Shown one piece after another: positions 24,005 through 32,060 of a DNA stretch of 64,000 bases (position 1 is the first letter of the stretch; every line of letters begins with the position of its first letter). The notes beneath the pieces were generated by a model, which searched no databases, was not told where the DNA came from, and saw nothing but the letters and a program-made list of their open reading frames with translations. The translations under genes were made by a program, and so were the position numbers. This stretch comes from JBEGHD01 sp049334165 (GTDB lineage: Bacteria; Bacteroidota; Bacteroidia; Flavobacteriales_D; Sanyastnellaceae): assembly GCA_049334165.1 (NCBI GenBank), contig JBEGHD010000001.1; one strand, 5' to 3'.

Positions 24005-26878
24005 CTAAACCAGCTCCTCCTTGTAGTCTTCGAGAGGAGGACAGGTACACATCAAATTGCGATCTCCGTAAGCGCTGTCGATACGACCAACAGATGGCCA
24101 AAACTTTGCTTCTCGAATGTAACTCAGTGGATAAGCTGCTTTTTCACGGCCGTAACTGTGTGTCCAGTGGTCTGAAGAAATTTCTACTGCGGTGTGCGGA
24201 CTGTTCTTCAAAACGTTGTCTTTCTTGTCAGCAATTTCCATTTCGACTTCTCGAATTTCTTCGCGAATAGAAATCATTGCATCGCAAAAACGATCCATCT
24301 CTGACAGACTTTCACTTTCTGTTGGTTCAATCATCATTGTTCCATTCACTGGAAAAGAAACCGTTGGAGCGTGGAAGCCATAATCGATCAGTCGCTTGGC
24401 AATGTCCTCTACTTCAATTCCAAACTGCTTGAAGCCACGGCAGTCGACAATCATCTCATGAGCGACCGTGCCGTTCTTTCCTGTATAAAGCACTGGATAG
24501 TGATCCTTCAGTCTTGCACGGATGTAGTTGGCATTCAAAATCGCCATTTTGGTAGAGCGAGTCAGGCCTTCCACTCCGAGCATTTTGATGTAGCCGTATG
24601 AGATCAGCAAAATCAGAGCACTTCCAAAAGGGGCGGCCGAAACTGAGTGAATTGCTTTTTCACCGCCAATTGGCACGAGAGGGTTTCCTGGCAAAAATGG
24701 AATGAGGTGCTCGGCTACACCGATTGGACCCATCCCAGGGCCACCACCTCCGTGGGGGATGGCAAAAGTCTTGTGCAGATTGAGGTGGCAAACATCAGCA
24801 CCAATGGTTCCGGGGTTGGTCAAACCTACCTGCGCGTTCATGTTAGCACCGTCCATGTAAACCTGACCACCGTTGTCGTGAATAATCTGATTAAATTCGA
24901 GAATATTCTGCTCGAACACTCCGTGCGTTGAAGGGTAAGTAATCATGAAAGCTGCGAGGTTGTCGCTGTGCTTTTCAGCTTTTTCTCTCAGATCATCGAT
25001 GTCGGTGTTTCCTCGGTCATCGCATTTCACAACTACTACCTTCATTCCGGCCATCACGGCACTTGCAGGATTTGTTCCGTGTGCAGATTCTGGAATGAGG
25101 CAAATATTTCTGTGCGATTCGCCTCTGCTCTCATGGTAAGCGCGAATAACCAGAAGTCCTGTGTACTCTCCCTGCGCTCCCGAGTTTGGTTGAAGCGAAA
25201 CTCCGGCAAAACCGGTGATCTCGCAGAGTTCTTTTTCGAGCTCTTCAATAATTTCTTTATAACCTCTCACCTGATATTTTGGAGCAAAAGGATGCACACT
25301 TGCAAACTCCGGCCACGTGATCGGAAGCAGTTCGCTAGCTGCGTTGAGTTTCATTGTGCAAGAGCCGAGCGGAATCATGGAGTGAGTCAAGGAGATGTCG
25401 CGATTTTCCAATTTCTTGAGGTAGCGCATCATCTCTGTCTCCGAGCGGTGAGTGTTAAAATTCGGATGCTCGAGAAACTTCGAGTTTCTCATAAATCCAT
25501 CTAACACGTCATCGTTGTACTCGTAAGCCACTCTTTCGATTTTCGGGAAATCTTTCCCCTCAGCCAAAACGCTGACGATTTGAATCAAATCATCGTGGTT
25601 AGTCGTTTCGTTAAGCGAAATTCCGATGTGGCGCTCATCGTCAAAGTAGCGGAAGTTGAGCCTGTTCGACTCGGCACTTTCCTGAATGTTTTCAAAATCG
25701 TCTCCAACATCAATTTTTAGAGTGTCGAAGTACACCTTATTAATATTCGTGTAGCCGATGTCTTCTACCGCCTGTGCCAAAGACCTCGTTTGGTTGTGCA
25801 CCTGCTGTGCAATTCTTCTGATACCCTCTGCACCGTGGTAAACAGCGTACATTCCCGCCATCACAGCCAACAGCGCCTGAGCAGTGCAAATATTTGAAGT
25901 AGCTTTATCTCTGCGAATGTGCTGCTCTCTGGTTTGCAGTGCCATTCGGTAAGCACTTTTACCGTGAATATCTTTTGAAACACCGATAATTCTTCCCGGC
26001 AAGCTTCTTTTGAACTCTTCGCGTGCAGCAAAATAAGCAGCGTGCGGACCACCAAAGCCCATCGGCACTCCGAAACGTTGTGTGTTCCCGAAAACGACAT
26101 CTGCTCCCCACTCTCCCGGAGGAACCAAAATCGCGAGACTGAGAATATCCGCGGCAATGGCCACTTTTGCTCCCACCTCGTGTGCTTGAGCTGTAAAATC
26201 TTTGTAGTCTCTAACCTCTCCGTCACCAGCAGGGTACTGAACCATCGCACCAAAATACTCTTCGGTGAATTCCACCTGGCTGTAGTCTCCGATGATCAAT
26301 TCGATATCGAGATACTGCGCACGCATCTCCATTACGCTGAGGGTTTGTGGGAAACACTCTTCGGAAACGAAGAATTTCACAGCACCAGCTTTCACTTGTT
26401 TGCGTGATCGAGTGTTGTAAAACATCATCATCGCTTCTGCTCCTGCAGTGGCCTCATCGAGAAGCGAGGCATTAGCGAGTTCCAAACCAGTGAGGTCCGA
26501 AACCATCGTCTGAAAGTTCAGCAAGCCTTCGAGACGGCCTTGCGCAATTTCGGCCTGGTAGGGCGTATATGCAGTGTACCATCCTGGATTTTCGAGAACG
26601 TTTCTCTGAATTACCGTTGGCACAACTGTGGGGTGATAACCCAAACCGATGTAGCTTTTGAAAACCTTGTTTTTCTCTGCTTTCTCTTCGAGCATGGCCA
26701 GATAGTCGTACTCCGACATCGCCTCCTGTCCATCAAACGGCTGTTTCAGTCGGATGCTGTCCGGTACGGTTCTATCAATAAGTTCATCTAAAGAATTGGC
26801 ACCAATTCGCTCGAGCATTTTTTCGACACTGTGATCGCGTGGTCCAATGTGTCGCGAAGCAAAAGATTCTGTAGGCAT
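24005..26878 (-). CDS. gcvP: Glycine dehydrogenase (decarboxylating), P-protein
   Basis: GcvP decarboxylates glycine and passes the aminomethyl group to lipoyl-H-protein in the glycine cleavage system. The 957-residue protein is the long single-chain form: N-terminal half with the family start SFASRHIGPRD and C-terminal half with the PLP lysine K703 in LNLHKTFAIPHGGGGPGMG. HSMIPLGSCTMKLN is also present. Length matches the E. coli enzyme (957). No gcvT or gcvH gene is in the window, so the system is split. A -7 box lies at 26956-26963; the roughly 70-nt leader contains a hairpin at 26897-26923. Confidence 0.97.
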   Translation of the reverse strand: MPTESFASRHIGPRDHSVEKMLERIGANSLDELIDRTVPDSIRLKQPFDGQEAMSEYDYLAMLEEKAEKNKVFKSYIGLGYHPTVVPTVIQRNVLENPGWYTAYTPYQAEIAQGRLEGLLNFQTMVSDLTGLELANASLLDEATAGAEAMMMFYNTRSRKQVKAGAVKFFVSEECFPQTLSVMEMRAQYLDIELIIGDYSQVEFTEEYFGAMVQYPAGDGEVRDYKDFTAQAHEVGAKVAIAADILSLAILVPPGEWGADVVFGNTQRFGVPMGFGGPHAAYFAAREEFKRSLPGRIIGVSKDIHGKSAYRMALQTREQHIRRDKATSNICTAQALLAVMAGMYAVYHGAEGIRRIAQQVHNQTRSLAQAVEDIGYTNINKVYFDTLKIDVGDDFENIQESAESNRLNFRYFDDERHIGISLNETTNHDDLIQIVSVLAEGKDFPKIERVAYEYNDDVLDGFMRNSKFLEHPNFNTHRSETEMMRYLKKLENRDISLTHSMIPLGSCTMKLNAASELLPITWPEFASVHPFAPKYQVRGYKEIIEELEKELCEITGFAGVSLQPNSGAQGEYTGLLVIRAYHESRGESHRNICLIPESAHGTNPASAVMAGMKVVVVKCDDRGNTDIDDLREKAEKHSDNLAAFMITYPSTHGVFEQNILEFNQIIHDNGGQVYMDGANMNAQVGLTNPGTIGADVCHLNLHKTFAIPHGGGGPGMGPIGVAEHLIPFLPGNPLVPIGGEKAIHSVSAAPFGSALILLISYGYIKMLGVEGLTRSTKMAILNANYIRARLKDHYPVLYTGKNGTVAHEMIVDCRGFKQFGIEVEDIAKRLIDYGFHAPTVSFPVNGTMMIEPTESESLSEMDRFCDAMISIREEIREVEMEIADKKDNVLKNSPHTAVEISSDHWTHSYGREKAAYPLSYIREAKFWPSVGRIDSAYGDRNLMCTCPPLEDYKEELV

Positions 26879-26896
26879 ATTCCCCTAATGATTTGT

Positions 26897-26923
26897 GCCG
26901 AAACGCGCTCTCCACCCTTCGGC
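26897..26923 (-). promoter_or_regulatory. Hairpin in the gcvP leader
   Basis: GCCGAA (26897-26902) pairs with TTCGGC (26918-26923) around a 15-nt purine-rich loop containing GGTGGAGAGCG on the minus strand. It lies 18-45 nt before the gcvP start. It does not fit the two-aptamer glycine riboswitch. Role unknown. Confidence 0.3.
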
Positions 26924-26955
26924 CGGTTTGTATTGTCGCATTAAAAAAATCGCTG

Positions 26956-26963
26956 CAAATATA
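26956..26963 (-). promoter_or_regulatory. Candidate -7 box for gcvP
   Basis: The minus strand reads TATATTTG, a full match to TAnnTTTG, predicting a leader of about 70 nt. A clear -33 TTTG at 19 nt spacing was not found. Confidence 0.5.
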
Positions 26964-27063
26964 CTCACTAAATCAAGCTTTGTAGATTCATTTGCAGGCG
27001 AAAAATCATTTTCCCAAAAACTTTTCTCCGGCCTTTGATGAAGTGCTTCTCTGCCGGATGAAT

Positions 27064-27071
27064 TACTTTTG
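27064..27071 (+). promoter_or_regulatory. Candidate -7 box for the 208-residue protein gene
   Basis: TACTTTTG matches TAnnTTTG and lies 28 nt before the start codon at 27100. The intergenic region is shared with the divergent gcvP promoter. Confidence 0.42.
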
Positions 27072-27099
27072 AAACACCTTTAATTACAATTCGTTCGGA

Positions 27100-27726
27100 A
27101 TGCGCAATTTTATCCTTTGCTTTTTTGCAATCGTCTGTTCTTGCCTGACTGGTTTTGGACAACAGGACACTATTCTCACTCTGGAGGGAAACGCCATCCC
27201 GTGTGCGGTTCGCGACACCACTGGATTTTTTGTGCAGTATTCCATTTTTAAAAGAAATGGAAAGGAAAAAGAGCGCGAAGTTCATCGATCGGAAATTTTC
27301 TCAATTACTAAAGCGAGCGGAAAAGAGGTAGTTTACTACGAACCGGACTTATTTTTAGGTGAAGATCTCTCACCGGAAGAAATGAGAATCTACGTGACCG
27401 GAGCCCGCGATGCCAGAGAAAACTACAGGCCGATTTGGACTTTTGTAGGTGGTGTTGCTTTTGCCGGAATCGTGAGCTACATCGGGCAGGGTGGATTCAT
27501 TTTGACCATAGCACCACCCATTGCCTACATGCTCGTTCAGTTTATTCCCTACATTAAGATCAAGGAAGAAAACATGACGAATTTGAGCTATCAGTACAAC
27601 GATCTTTACGCTGCCGGCTATGAAAGTGTGGCCCGGGGCAGAAAAGTTCTTTCAGGTTTAAAGGGCGGCACCCTGGGAAGTATTCTTGGATTCTTGACTC
27701 AGCTGCTCATTCCTCTCGAAAATTAA
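27100..27726 (+). CDS. Exported or membrane-bound protein of unknown function (208 aa)
   Basis: A signal peptide (MRNFILCFFAIVCSCLTGFGQ) is followed by a short beta-rich domain of a type often seen in Bacteroidota: TILTLEGNAIPCAV, then FVQYSIFKRNGKEKEREVHRSE with a TKASGKEVVYY strand. Two hydrophobic segments at about 110-150 (FVGGVAFAGIVSYIG, FILTIAPPIAYMLVQFIPY) and a weakly hydrophobic C-terminus suggest an inner-membrane protein. I recognise no named family. The stop is 1 nt from the start of the UbiA-like gene, so the two are translated from one mRNA and may work together at the membrane. Confidence 0.6.
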   Translation: MRNFILCFFAIVCSCLTGFGQQDTILTLEGNAIPCAVRDTTGFFVQYSIFKRNGKEKEREVHRSEIFSITKASGKEVVYYEPDLFLGEDLSPEEMRIYVTGARDARENYRPIWTFVGGVAFAGIVSYIGQGGFILTIAPPIAYMLVQFIPYIKIKEENMTNLSYQYNDLYAAGYESVARGRKVLSGLKGGTLGSILGFLTQLLIPLEN

Positions 27727-27727
27727 T

Positions 27728-28612
27728 ATGGCCGGTAATTCAACAGATCAGCCGACTTTTCTCAAACGGGCCTTGAGCCTGTTGGTGTTCTCTAATCTTT
27801 GGATCGCCTTTGGCGCTTTCCTTTGGACGCTCGGTACCTACTTCATTTTTGAGTTTAAAATAAATTACCTCGTGCCGTCCTTCGTGGGAAGTGCAACGCT
27901 CTTTACCTACAACTTTCAACGGTTGGTAAAACTTCACCTGAGCGCCAGAAGAATTTCGGATCGAAACCGGTGGATCAAAGAGCGAAAGCCGCTGATCACA
28001 TTGCTCACTATAGTGGGAGGATCTGCCACGTTTGTACTTACATTCTTTTTGCAAGCTTCAGCCATTTGGTTACTCATCCCACTCGGCATTATTTCAATAG
28101 GTTACGCTCTAGAGTTTTTTCCGACAAAAAAGAAGACCGTCAATCTGCGAAGCCTGCCGGGAACGAAAATCATTTTGATCAGCCTCACCTGGTCAATTGC
28201 AACTGTGCTCCTACCTGCAATTACAGAAACTTCACAAATTCTGGCAGAACACTACATTTTCACTCTCGAGCGCTTTCTTTTTGTGATGGCCATCACCATC
28301 CCTTTCGACATTCGGGATCTGCGCTACGACAAGCCGAGGATGAAAACGCTACCTCAAGTTCTTGGAATAAAAGGATCGCTTTGGCTTGCTACTTTCCTGT
28401 TAATCGGGAGTTCGCTTTTAGACTTCTGGCTTTTCGCAATCGGTATCTTTCCTCTGTGCGTATTCTTTGGCCTTTTGGGCTCCTACTTCACTGCGATTCT
28501 GCTGGTCACTTTCACAAACCACCACCGTCCAGAAACCTACTTTACCGGATTGTTGGACGGACTTTTTGCATTTCAGTTCGCTCTGCTTTTTCTCTTCTGC
28601 TTCTTCAACTAA
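27728..28612 (+). CDS. UbiA-like membrane protein with degenerate first Asp motif
   Basis: The 294-residue protein has eight to nine hydrophobic helices and the outline of UbiA prenyltransferases. The second Asp-rich motif is clear (FDIRDLRYDKPRMKTLPQVLG region, D-I-R-D and Y-D). The first motif, normally NDxxDxxxD after helix 2, is here YNFQRLVKLH and lacks the aspartates that bind prenyl diphosphate magnesium. It may therefore be a divergent or non-catalytic member. The start follows the previous stop by 1 nt. The stop overlaps that of convergent hemL by 4 nt. Confidence 0.65.
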   Translation: MAGNSTDQPTFLKRALSLLVFSNLWIAFGAFLWTLGTYFIFEFKINYLVPSFVGSATLFTYNFQRLVKLHLSARRISDRNRWIKERKPLITLLTIVGGSATFVLTFFLQASAIWLLIPLGIISIGYALEFFPTKKKTVNLRSLPGTKIILISLTWSIATVLLPAITETSQILAEHYIFTLERFLFVMAITIPFDIRDLRYDKPRMKTLPQVLGIKGSLWLATFLLIGSSLLDFWLFAIGIFPLCVFFGLLGSYFTAILLVTFTNHHRPETYFTGLLDGLFAFQFALLFLFCFFN

Positions 28613-29904
28613 GCAGAAAAAGCAATATCGAGAGACTCGCGAAAAGCTGCAATCGATTTGTCCAGATCTTCGTAGGTATGCGCTTCTGAAACAAAACCGA
28701 CTTCGTAGCCTGAAGGCCCGATGTAAACTCCTCGTTCGAGCAGCGCGTTGTGGAAAGTGGCAAAGTACTTCATGCTGTCGGCATCAATTTCCGAAGATTT
28801 GCGAATCGCGATTTTGTCTGAAAAAGCCATCCAAAAGACGGAGCCACGCGAAAACATGTTGAATGAGTACCCTTTTGCTTTGGTGTGCTCGAGAATTCCA
28901 TCGATCAGATACTTTGTTTTCTTTTCGAGTTCTTCGTAAAACCCAGGCTTGAGGCATTCTCTCAACTGCGCCAGTCCGGCAGACATGGCCACGGGATTTC
29001 CACTCAGTGTTCCTGCTTGGTAAACATCTCCTTCTGGAGCGATATGACTCATCACTTCTTTGCTCGCACCGTAAGCGCCAACTGGCATTCCACCACCGAT
29101 GATTTTTCCGAAAGCCATTACATCCGGTTGAATTCCATAGTAACCAGCAGCACCTTCGAAGCCCACTCTAAACCCGGAGATTACCTCATCGAAAAACAGC
29201 AGAATGTCTTCTCGATCGCAAACTTCCCGGAGGTACTGCAAAAACTCTTTTCCCTGAATAAGCAGTCCGTTGTTGGCTGGAATCGGCTCGATGGCGATCG
29301 CTGCAATCTCTCCTTTATATTTTTTTACCGCTTCTTCGATTGCCTCCTTATTGTTTAGTGGAACCACAATGGTTTCGTTCGTAAAAGACTCCGGAACTCC
29401 GGCAGAAGAAGAATTTCCAAGTGTCACCAGGCCAGATCCTGCACTCACTAAAAGAGAATCTACGTGACCGTGGTAGCAACCTTCGAACTTGATGATCTTA
29501 TTGCGGCCGGTGTACCCACGGGCAAGACGAATGGCGCTCATTGCCGCTTCAGTTCCACTGTTTACAAAACGAATGCGCTCGAGGTAACTGTGGTTTTCGA
29601 GAATCAAATCTGCCAGTTCGTTTTCGAGTCGGGTTGGTGTTCCAAAGGAAGTTCCGTTGGCAACGGTCTTGGTCACCAATTCACGAACTTTGTCGTTGTT
29701 GTGACCCAGAATCAGCGGCCCCCACGAGCAGCAGTAATCGATAAATTCATTGTCGTCTTCGTCCCAGATGTGGCAGCCATCGCCTTTTTTAATGAAGAGC
29801 GGATTTCCACCAACGGCCTGGAAGGCTCTCACTGGCGAATTTACTCCTCCGGGAAACAGCGTTTTGGCTTTTTCAAAAAGTTCTATGGATGTAGATCGAT
29901 TCAT
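28609..29904 (-). CDS. hemL: Glutamate-1-semialdehyde 2,1-aminomutase
   Basis: HemL converts glutamate-1-semialdehyde to 5-aminolevulinate, the C5-route entry to haem. The 431-residue class III aminotransferase-fold protein has FPGGVNSPVRAF at the start, NSGTEAAMSAIRLARGYTGR, FDEVISGFR and the PLP lysine K267 in MAFGKIIGGGMPVGAYG. Length is that of the E. coli enzyme. No other hem gene is near. It is divergent from kynU, with 135 nt between starts, and convergent with the UbiA-like gene. Confidence 0.96.
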   Translation of the reverse strand: MNRSTSIELFEKAKTLFPGGVNSPVRAFQAVGGNPLFIKKGDGCHIWDEDDNEFIDYCCSWGPLILGHNNDKVRELVTKTVANGTSFGTPTRLENELADLILENHSYLERIRFVNSGTEAAMSAIRLARGYTGRNKIIKFEGCYHGHVDSLLVSAGSGLVTLGNSSSAGVPESFTNETIVVPLNNKEAIEEAVKKYKGEIAAIAIEPIPANNGLLIQGKEFLQYLREVCDREDILLFFDEVISGFRVGFEGAAGYYGIQPDVMAFGKIIGGGMPVGAYGASKEVMSHIAPEGDVYQAGTLSGNPVAMSAGLAQLRECLKPGFYEELEKKTKYLIDGILEHTKAKGYSFNMFSRGSVFWMAFSDKIAIRKSSEIDADSMKYFATFHNALLERGVYIGPSGYEVGFVSEAHTYEDLDKSIAAFRESLDIAFSA

Positions 29905-30039
29905 GCTTTTGTGAGGGTTTGATTATTTTTGACGCGCTTCTACGAACAGTCGACACTCCGAGGAGTTCAAAACCTTGCGTAGAACAGTCGGTTTTTCCAA
30001 CTGAAAGGCGGCAGACAAAATTAAAAAACACACCCGGAT

Positions 30040-31320
30040 ATGCAGTTTGAATTCAGTGCTGATTTTGCCAAAGAGATGGATGAAAAAGATCCTCTCAAAT
30101 CGTTCAGAGATGAGTTTCACATCCCGACCAAAAATGGCCAGGAAGTCGTTTACTTCACCGGCAACTCACTGGGCTTGCAGCCAAAAAAAGCCAGGGAAAT
30201 TATAAACCAGGAGTTGGACGACTGGGCAAAATTTGGCGTAGACGGCCATTTCGAGGCGCGCAACCCATGGTTTTCATACCACGAGCTTTTCACAGAAAAA
30301 ACTGCAAGACTGGTTGGAGGACTTCCGCACGAGGTGGTGATGATGAACGGACTCACTACCAACCTTCACCTGATGATGGTATCGTTCTATCGACCGAAAG
30401 GAAAAAGATTTAAAATCCTCTGCGAGAAAAAAGCCTTCCCTTCAGATCAGTACGCTTTGGAATCGCAGGTAAAGTTTCACGGTTACGACCCCAAGGAAGC
30501 AATTATCGAAATCGAGCCAGACCCCAAAACTCAGCTCGTTGATCACAACACGATTTACGACATTCTGGACAAACAGGGTGAAGAAATCGCGCTGGTGATG
30601 ATCGGGGGAATGAACTACTACACCGGACAGCTTTTCAACATGGAAACCATCACAAAAGCTGCGCGAAAAGTAGGAACCAAAGTAGGTTTTGACCTTGCCC
30701 ATGCTGCCGGAAACGTAAAGCTCAACCTTCACGAATGGGGCGTTGATTTTGCATGCTGGTGCACTTACAAATACCTCAACAGCGGGCCTGGTAGCATCTC
30801 TGGAGTTTTTGTACACGAACGCCACGCTGAAAAGCCGGACCTTCCGAGATTTGCCGGTTGGTGGGGTCACGATAAGTCAGAGAGGTTTCAGATGAAACCC
30901 GGGTTCAAGCCGATGTACGGTGCTGAAGGCTGGCAGTTGAGCAATGCTCCGGTAATGGCTATGGCTCCTCACCTGGCTTCGCTCGAGCAATTTGACAGAG
31001 CCGGGATGATCTCTCTTACTGAAAAATCAAAACAGCTTACGGGTTATCTGGAGTTTGTGTTGAAAACAGTTTCCGCAAAAGCCGAAAATCTCGAAATTGA
31101 AATTCTCACTCCCGAAACTCCTGATGAAAGAGGCTGTCAACTATCTGTCTTCACCCACGGTCAGGGAAAAGCACTTTTCGACAAACTCACGGAAGAGGGA
31201 GTTGTGGCCGACTGGCGCGAGCCAAACGTCATTCGAATGGCTCCGGTGCCGATGTACAATTCGTTTATGGACATCTATCGTTTTGGAGAAATTCTTCAAC
31301 GTGCAACTGCAGAAGGGTAA
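30040..31320 (+). CDS. kynU: Kynureninase
   Basis: KynU hydrolyses kynurenine to anthranilate and alanine, or 3-hydroxykynurenine to 3-hydroxyanthranilate. The 426-residue PLP enzyme has FTGNSLGLQPK near the N-terminus, FDLAHAAGNV with the PLP-nitrogen aspartate, and the Schiff-base lysine K244 in WCTYKYLNSGPGS. Length fits bacterial and animal kynureninases. With HaaO encoded at 14.2 kb it covers two successive steps; tryptophan dioxygenase, formamidase and kynurenine monooxygenase are not in the window. The KtrA-like gene follows after 47 nt in the same direction. Confidence 0.96.
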   Translation: MQFEFSADFAKEMDEKDPLKSFRDEFHIPTKNGQEVVYFTGNSLGLQPKKAREIINQELDDWAKFGVDGHFEARNPWFSYHELFTEKTARLVGGLPHEVVMMNGLTTNLHLMMVSFYRPKGKRFKILCEKKAFPSDQYALESQVKFHGYDPKEAIIEIEPDPKTQLVDHNTIYDILDKQGEEIALVMIGGMNYYTGQLFNMETITKAARKVGTKVGFDLAHAAGNVKLNLHEWGVDFACWCTYKYLNSGPGSISGVFVHERHAEKPDLPRFAGWWGHDKSERFQMKPGFKPMYGAEGWQLSNAPVMAMAPHLASLEQFDRAGMISLTEKSKQLTGYLEFVLKTVSAKAENLEIEILTPETPDERGCQLSVFTHGQGKALFDKLTEEGVVADWREPNVIRMAPVPMYNSFMDIYRFGEILQRATAEG

Positions 31321-31367
31321 GACTTATTTGTCATCTTTGAACTCATAAAAATCACACAGGATAGATT

Positions 31368-32060
31368 ATGGCCGCAAGCAAGTTTGCCGTTTTGGGCGTA
31401 GGAAAATACGGATCTCAGATTGCCAGAGACCTCGCTGCCAAAGGTGCCGAAGTTTACGCTTTTGACCTCAGTCAGGACAAAATCGAGGATATCAAAGAAG
31501 ACGTTGCCCTCGCTGTGACACTCGACACCACCGACAAAAAAGCACTCATCGCTCAGAAGGTTGATGAGATGGATGCAGCAATTGTGGCCATCGGAGAAAA
31601 CTTTGAAGCGGTTGTTTTAACTTCGCTCAACCTGTTGGACATGGGAATCAAGCGAGTAATTTCCAGAGCGAGTGGAACCAACCAGTTTCGCATCCTCGAA
31701 AAAATCGGAGTTCAGGAAATTCTTTCACCCGAAGCGGAAGTTGCCCACATCGTTACTGAGAAGCTCGTGAACCCGAGCATTACTGCTTTCCTTCAGCTCC
31801 CCGACAACTACGAGATTGCCGAGATCAAAGCTCCTGATGGAGTAGCAAACAGAACGCTCGAAGAAATTGACCTGGTAAACAAGTACGGCTTAACGCTGAT
31901 CACTGTGAAGCGAGCCTTCGAAGTGGAAAAAGAAGGACAGGCCACTACCGAAGAACACATTATCGGTGTTCCTAAAGCAGAAACTGTTATCTACGAAACT
32001 GATACACTGGTTGTATTCGGAAGCCTTAAGAACGTGAAGAAATTCATTGAGATCAATTAG
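31368..32060 (+). CDS. KtrA/TrkA-type potassium channel regulatory subunit
   Basis: The 230-residue protein has an N-terminal RCK Rossmann fold with the nucleotide motif VLGVGKYGSQIARDLAAKG (about 8-26) and a C-terminal RCK_C domain from about 140. Such proteins bind ATP/ADP or NAD and gate Ktr/Trk potassium uptake pores. The usual partner KtrB/TrkH gene is not adjacent, so this is an orphan subunit here. It sits 47 nt after kynU and its stop overlaps that of the convergent type B T9SS gene by 4 nt. The single-RCK length matches KtrA rather than the duplicated TrkA. Confidence 0.9.
   Translation: MAASKFAVLGVGKYGSQIARDLAAKGAEVYAFDLSQDKIEDIKEDVALAVTLDTTDKKALIAQKVDEMDAAIVAIGENFEAVVLTSLNLLDMGIKRVISRASGTNQFRILEKIGVQEILSPEAEVAHIVTEKLVNPSITAFLQLPDNYEIAEIKAPDGVANRTLEEIDLVNKYGLTLITVKRAFEVEKEGQATTEEHIIGVPKAETVIYETDTLVVFGSLKNVKKFIEIN

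Noticed and set aside
26879..26956. Glycine riboswitch upstream of gcvP
   Set aside because: The leader is only about 70 nt and lacks the conserved tandem aptamer cores; only GGAGAGC-like sequence in a loop is shared.
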